Positions 18,257-22,684 of a stretch of DNA of 22,684 nt are shown piece by piece (the first letter of the stretch is position 1; each line of letters begins with the position of its first letter). A program made the translations under genes and the position numbers. Location: assembly GCA_003427395.1 (NCBI GenBank), contig BFEA01000148.1:295863-318546 (forward strand), in the 5' to 3' direction. The stretch is from Chara braunii. Lineage: Eukaryota > Streptophyta > Charophyceae > Charales > Characeae. The notes under the pieces were generated by a model. It ran no database searches. It was given only the letters and a program-made list of their open reading frames with translations, and was not told where the DNA came from.

Positions 18257-18675
18257 TTAAACCACCGGTCCCCCCGCCACTGAAAACCCCTAGTCCCTCT
18301 GAGTTAGTGCCGGGTTGTACGAAGGGGCGGCGATCGTACAGAGGTGTCGGGTTGTACGGAGGCCGACGGGTCCAATCCCGCCATTTTGCAAACGGCAACT
18401 TTGCCGATTTTTTATGCTCAGAATAAATCATAAAAATGTATGAAAATTTGAGGGTCCGTAGATTAGGTCGTGATCTTTTAGGAAAAAATATCAGAAAAAA
18501 AAAATCATTTTGACGGCGAAATATTCCCTGCGATGCTTTGGTTTATTTCCGATTTTTGGCGCAAATTTCGTACGGAGACCCGTCTGGTTTTCCATACTGT
18601 GCTACCGGTAGCTGTCGTGAAACGGCGCTACCGGTACCCCTGAGGTTTTCTGCATCAGGGGGACCGGTGGTTTAA
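18257..18675. mobile_element. MITE with 18 bp inverted termini and TTAA target duplications
   Basis: TTAAACCACCGGTCCCCC (18257-18274) is the exact reverse complement of 18658-18675. Taking TTAA as the duplicated target (18257-18260 and 18672-18675) gives a 411 bp element, 18261-18671, with 14 bp termini. TTAA target duplication is typical of the piggyBac superfamily and some others, so a non-autonomous piggyBac-like MITE is the best guess. Inside are nested inverted pairs: GACGGGTC/GACCCGTC (18365-18372, 18577-18584), CGGCAA/TTGCCG (18393-18406) and the palindrome GCTACCGGTAGC (18601-18612). ACCGGT occurs four times (18264, 18604, 18630, 18663). No transposase is encoded; the 73-codon minus-strand frame is incidental. 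Confidence 0.8.
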
Positions 18676-19220
18676 TCGAAATTTAATTTATTGTCTCTGA
18701 GGTAAAGATGAAACCAAACTCAAACCATCATCTCAACGAACTCAATAGGGTACCAGAACACATTCTTTCAGCTGAATCTCAGTTATTTATTTATGTCAAA
18801 TCTAAGTAAAATTGTGAATGTTCATTTATAACAATTTTAAGATCAGTTATTTTGCAAATTTCATAGTAGTTACCATATTAGTTATTTGCATACTCTCAAC
18901 ATGTATCCGGACCCGCTTCAATCAAAAACTCAACAAAAATATCAGATCTGTTTCAGGATAGACTGCAACAAAATCTCATATCAGTTGTAAGTTTGTAACT
19001 CATATTTTAATAAATTTTAGAGTGATTTTAGTTAAGGATCTGAATTAGATCTCATAGTACATTCTATTTTTTTTCCAGTGAATTTTCATGTAAGTTTTAA
19101 CCTAGTTTTTCACAATAATTCATATGAGGTTTTTGTTGAATTTTCTAGTTAAATATTTGGAAAGCTTTATATTAATTCTGCTGTGAGTTATAAGAAAAGG
19201 TTTTCGATATGTTCTCGTCA
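18676..19220. other. AT-rich stretch without a gene
   Basis: AT-rich with recurring words such as TTAGTTATTT and TCTCATA. No convincing monomer, frame or RNA gene. Confidence 0.45.
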
Positions 19221-19510
19221 GGCAGCTCCGGTGACAACAGCGACAATGTTGCCCAAATCAGTAAGTCCCGGTGGTAGCAGCGATGACGTTGGTTACAACA
19301 GGCAATTCGAGTGACAACAACAACAATACTGACCACAGTGGGAGATGTCGGTGGTAGCAGCGACGACGTTGGTTACCTCGTGCAGTTTCGGTGACAACAA
19401 CGACAAAACTAGCCACAACGGAAGATCTAAGTGGTAGTAGCGACTGTGCTGGTCACTACAGACAATATGGATGACAACAACAATAGTGTTGGTCATAGCA
19501 TCATGGTAAC
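19221..19510 (+). repeat. Exact 40 bp tandem array with 80 bp A-B higher-order unit
   Basis: Unit landmarks fall at 19231, 19271, 19311, 19351, 19391, 19431 and 19471: seven units, each exactly 40 bp apart. They alternate. Odd units read GTGACAACARCGACAAT (A type; ATGACAAC in the last), even units GTGGTAGCAGCGAYGACGTTGGT (B type). That makes an 80 bp dimer repeated three times plus one unit. Because 40 is not a multiple of three, the units cannot encode one repeated peptide in one frame. Substitutions are frequent but no indel has accumulated. Confidence 0.85.
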
Positions 19511-19519
19511 AATAACAAT

Positions 19520-20069
19520 AACAAAGTGGGTGTTATCAGTATTCGGTATGACTGGTCCGTTAACAAGGAAGCAGATTCAAGATCAATAAGTATTTGAGTA
19601 CAACGAATTGAGAATATCATTTTCTTGAGGATGATATTCTTGAGCAACGTTTAATTTATTTATTCATTTAATAATTGATGTTAAATTCAAGTTTTTGCTA
19701 ACCTGTGATCAAGCATGTATTTCCCTTGCCATAACGTAGAGGGAAGTATGCAGCAACCTTCAGTCGAAAATAGTCATTGACAATGATTACTTTTCATTAT
19801 TTCAAGTAACAGTTTGTTAAATTTATTTACTTATTCATTGCAGTACACGAGACCTTGCTGCTACATGATATAGAAGTGTTTTGCTTAGCCACGCGGTTGC
19901 GGTCAGCGTATGTTAACCTTAACTGATGATAGATACCACTACGCTACAAAAAGTTGCGATTGGGCTGCTTGATCATATGGCAGTGACAATGGAAATAAGG
20001 TCTCAAGTGTAAGCTACAAATATTGAATATCTTTGATTATTTATTTTTATTCGTTATTTTTTTATTTGT
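19520..20069. other. Stretch without a recognised gene
   Basis: AT-rich. On the minus strand TAGCGTAGTGG (19936-19946) resembles an A box but no B box follows. No frame over 60 codons. Confidence 0.45.
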
Positions 20070-21060
20070 CTCTAATTGGTTGATCACTAATTCATGTGTC
20101 AACGACACACCACCCCTAAGTGAAGGTCTTTGGTATTCCGATGTTCCCTGAATATGAATCGAATGATTATGTGTTTTTTTTTTTCTGAGTGATCAACGTT
20201 TGATTAAATGATCACACACACACTGCAGGCAGCAATGTCTGTGACCTAAGTGAAGGTCAAGTATTGCACACAACTGTCATGCTAAAAAAAAAAAAAAAAA
20301 AAAAAAAAATTATATTATAATATATAGTGATCAACTTCTGATTAATAGATCACACAGACACTGTGGGCAGTGGTGCCTAAACCCTAAGTGAAGACCAAGT
20401 GTTGTACATCGCTGCCCCGTTCAAAGGAAACAATTCCCTTTATTTTATTTTATCACATCTAGAGATAAACTTTGATTGGTTGATCACACACGTGCTGTAG
20501 GTAGATGTGCCCAGACCCTAAGTGGAGGCCAAGTGTTGGAAACTGCTGCCACATTAAAGATAACAATTTTTTTTTATTTTATTTTATTACATGTTTTTAA
20601 CTTCTGATTGGCATATGATAGACCTTAAGTGAAGCCTATGTGTTATTTCCGCTGCCACACTAAAAAAAAAATAATGTTTTTTTTTTATTATTATATTTAG
20701 TGATCAACTTTCGGTTGGTTGATCATATGTCTACAGCAGACAGCGATGACTCAACCCTAAGTGAAGGCTAAGTGTTATATATCACTACCATGTTCAAAAA
20801 AAAAAAAAAAAAAAAAAATATTTTATTACAATTAGTGATCTACTTTTGATTAGGTGATCACAGACGGATTGTAAGCAGCGGTGCCCATACCCTAAGTGAG
20901 GGTCAAATGTTGTACATTGCTGCCACACTCAAAGAGAATGGTTTGTTTTTTGTTATTTTATTATATTTGGTGACCAGCTTCTGGTTGGTTGATCACACAT
21001 ACTGCGAATAGCGATGCGCAACCCCTAAGTGAGAGTAAAGCGTTGTGGAGCGCATCGGCT
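20070..21060 (+). repeat. Right CTAAGTGAAGG-core tandem array (eight monomers)
   Basis: Units of about 95-140 bp have cores near 20117, 20249, 20381, 20517, 20622, 20756, 20890 and 21026. A consensus unit reads TAGTGATCAACTTCTGATTG, GTTGATCACACA, GCAGCGATGCC, CCCTAAGTGAAGGTC, AAGTGTTGTACATCGCTGCC, then an A run and TTATTTTATTATA. GCAGYGRTG pairs with CAYYGCTGC across the core: 11 pairs in the unit at 20360-20417, nine at 20874-20926, and CGATGCGC/GCGCATCG at 21013-21050. Core and TGATCAC block match the left array, but spacers differ. Long A runs (26 at 20284, 23 at 20796) sit at the same place in two monomers. Confidence 0.8.
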
Positions 21061-21204
21061 CCCAGCGTTTTCGCAAAAGGCGAGAGCCTTCCTGACCATG
21101 TTATGCTAGAGTTAAAAGAAACCTAATCAAGAGACAACTAGGGGACGATGCAAGATAATATTGTGAACCGCCAAGTCGGGCGTGGTTGTGTCATTCCTTC
21201 ACTG

Positions 21205-21510
21205 CTTTAGCCAGGTGCACCGGTCGTACTTCACATGGTCCTCTTCCCACGGGGCACAACTTGCCTTCCCTAAGAGGTTGTCACCACCCTTATGGGCGTA
21301 TCCTTACCGAGCTACTGACCCACATGCGAAATTTTTTAAATGCAATCGCAAAGGTAGATCAGTTGAGGGCGTTTGCTCGTTTCACTGTAATACATATATG
21401 ACTGGTTAAACGTCAAACATACTCGAACGTTATCCATTCCTTAGGGAGATGATCATTTAAGTACGGAGAAGATGTCCGGTCGACCAGGACGGTCTCAACC
21501 AAGCATGAAA
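21205..21510 (+). repeat. Module M, copy 4
   Basis: AGGTGCACCGGTCG (21213), GGGGCACAACTTGCC, GGTTGTCACCACCC, TTATGGGCGTATCC, ACCGAGCTACTGACCCACA, GCAATCGCAAAGGT, CAGTTGAGGGCGTTTGCTCG, TTCACTGTAATA and GGTCGACCAGGACG match copy 3 in order. Copy 3 sequence around 9820-9930 is missing here. The copy follows the right array, as copy 2 follows the left. Frames at 21182-21409 are not preserved between copies. Confidence 0.8.
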
Positions 21511-22082
21511 CTATGAATTGATCCTAATCCTTTAAGTACTAAAAAATAAAAAATAAAAACAGACCACAATATCAAAATCAGTCGAAAGATAATTGAACAT
21601 CGAAATATTCAAAAATTAAATCTTATTAGTTAAACTTGACAAGTAAAATACTATATTAACTTGACAACAAAATAAATCGGTTATGATCAATACCTCGACA
21701 CTACGGTCGAAATAATTGGACTATCTTAACTTTAACTTGATAAGATATGCTCATTAAATTCATGTACGGTACCTTATTGCTAACCTATTACTAGACATGC
21801 ACGCATATCTCTACATATCTTAATTTTTTTTCAAAGACGAGCTACTTTGCTTCTTGATCATGTGCAGTACTTGAAATGTTGCAGGCTTGTGAAAAACAAA
21901 TTTACTTCAGATAGTTGAATATATTATCATAACACCTTGTAACGAATATTTTTTATCAATTTCTCACGCAGTTCGTTTTCTCCGTGCTTGGTTACCCCTC
22001 AATACCAGAGCATGATAGTCTCGTCTCATCGTCGGGGAACTTGGATACTATCCATCCGGTTGGTCTTATTCTATGAAAGATT
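21511..22082. other. AT-rich stretch without a gene
   Basis: AT-rich single-copy-looking DNA with no repeat or frame I can support. Confidence 0.45.
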
Positions 22083-22110
22083 TATATATATAAATATATA
22101 TATATATATA
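22083..22110 (+). repeat. (TA)n microsatellite
   Basis: A TA-rich tract directly abutting the CAGGGTCACC terminus of the next element. It could be its insertion site. Confidence 0.85.
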
Positions 22111-22684
22111 CAGGGTCACCAACCTGTACGTACGGAGGTCCCTGGGCCGACCTCCGTACGTACGGCGTTCGGCCCCTGCGAAAAATTATTTCGGGGCCTA
22201 AAATAATGTTTTTTTCTGAATTGTTTTTTGTGACTTCTCTATGACGTGAGGTAGCTGCCTATAAATTTTCAAGTCATTTGGCTCAGTCAAATGGGAATTA
22301 AAAATTGCCAAAGATGGCGGTGTCAAAACATGTTCGCCCACGTTTTTTTTTCACTTTTTACTTTTTGTTTTCACTTTAGTTCGGGGTCTTAACAATTTTA
22401 TTATTTTTTGAAATTTTTTTAGTGGGTTTTGTATGATGTGAAGTACACATCTGTAAATTTTCAGGGCATTTAGCTATGCCAAAACAAAATGAAAAGTCGC
22501 TAACGAAAACGTGCTCGTGCATTCACTAAATTTAATTATGTTTTTGTTTTTTATTATTTTTATTATTAGTGTTTGTTTTTCGTATTTTATTTTTATTTCA
22601 AATTTGGTAAGGAATTTGGATTTTATGCTCAGACAAATCTTGTTTAATTTTTTTTTCTCTATAATTTATCGCTGTTTCATATTT
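22111..22684 (+). mobile_element. Possible hAT-like element, left end with a strong palindrome (partial)
   Basis: CAGGGTCACCAACC at 22111 resembles the CAGGG..CAACC termini common in hAT transposons. It is followed by a perfect stem: GTACGTACGGAGGTC (22126-22140) and GACCTCCGTACGTAC (22149-22163) with an 8-base loop. Downstream is a 190 bp tandem duplication beginning TTCGGGG at 22190 and 22380. The right terminus lies outside the window and the left flank is (TA)n, so the 8 bp target duplication cannot be tested. No transposase is visible. GTACGGAG words also occur in the MITE at 18257-18675. Confidence 0.4.
22190..22560 (+). repeat. 190 bp tandem duplication, two diverged copies
   Basis: TTCGGGGYCT at 22190 and 22380 starts each copy. 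ATGACGTGAGGTA (22241) matches ATGATGTGAAGTA (22433), and CTATAAATTTTCAAGTCATTTGGCT matches CTGTAAATTTTCAGGGCATTTAGCT. Spacing is 190-192 bp throughout. It lies inside the partial element starting at 22111. Confidence 0.75.

Noticed and set aside
19936-19946. Minus-strand A-box-like TAGCGTAGTGG
   Set aside because: No B box downstream on that strand; too short to support alone.

Overview
The window looks like non-coding, repeat-dense nuclear DNA of a eukaryote. I found no convincing protein-coding gene. Open frames are short, many lack an ATG, and the longest ones run through T/C-rich low-complexity DNA in several frames at once. Positive signs of a eukaryote are two decayed fragments of cytoplasmic large-subunit (25S/28S) rRNA, RNA polymerase III type A/B boxes in tRNA-like heads, microsatellites, and DNA-transposon relics. 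I cannot fix the lineage from sequence alone. Layout, left to right: 1-165 is a GC-rich repeat module (here called M) on the minus strand, cut by the window edge. 394-448 holds tRNA-like A and B boxes. 1320-2690 is a degenerate tandem array of 110-165 bp monomers with a CTAAGTGAAGG-type core, followed by a second M copy (2730-3010). 3963-5640 is a second array of about 80 bp monomers, each able to fold back, with a 280 bp inverted repeat inside it. 5676-8600 alternates SINE-like fragments, (AAT)n tracts, a recurring 37 bp motif and long pyrimidine-rich tracts. 8706-8803 carries an excellent B box in a T-arm-like hairpin. 8880-9140 is a TG-rich 130 bp tandem pair. 9790-10230 is the third and fullest M copy. 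10511-10732 is a run of perfect short hairpins. 11226-11457 holds two more hairpin groups, one with a Helitron-like end. 11531-11880 is a three-copy 122 bp tandem repeat. 12016-12857 is an array of nine hairpin units. 16090-16700 is a tandem pair of LSU rRNA relics. 17725-17960 and 19221-19510 are arrays with a 40 bp period. 18261-18671 is an intact-looking MITE with 18 bp termini and TTAA duplications. 20070-21060 is a second CTAAGTGAAGG array followed by the fourth M copy (21205-21510). From 22111 a possible hAT-like element enters with a perfect 15 bp palindrome and a 190 bp tandem duplication, and runs out of the window. The most unusual signal is 12016-12857. Nine units share a nearly fixed 20 bp core (CATT, 12 nt loop, AATG), while the flanking stem differs from unit to unit yet stays self-complementary in eight of nine. 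Four units lie in one orientation, then five in the other. Such compensatory variation is what a maintained hairpin would leave. More broadly, at least three unrelated tandem families here (1320-2690 with 20070-21060; 4180-5640; 12016-12857) are built from monomers that each fold into a hairpin. No genes act together here in an operon-like sense; the shared theme is repeat architecture.
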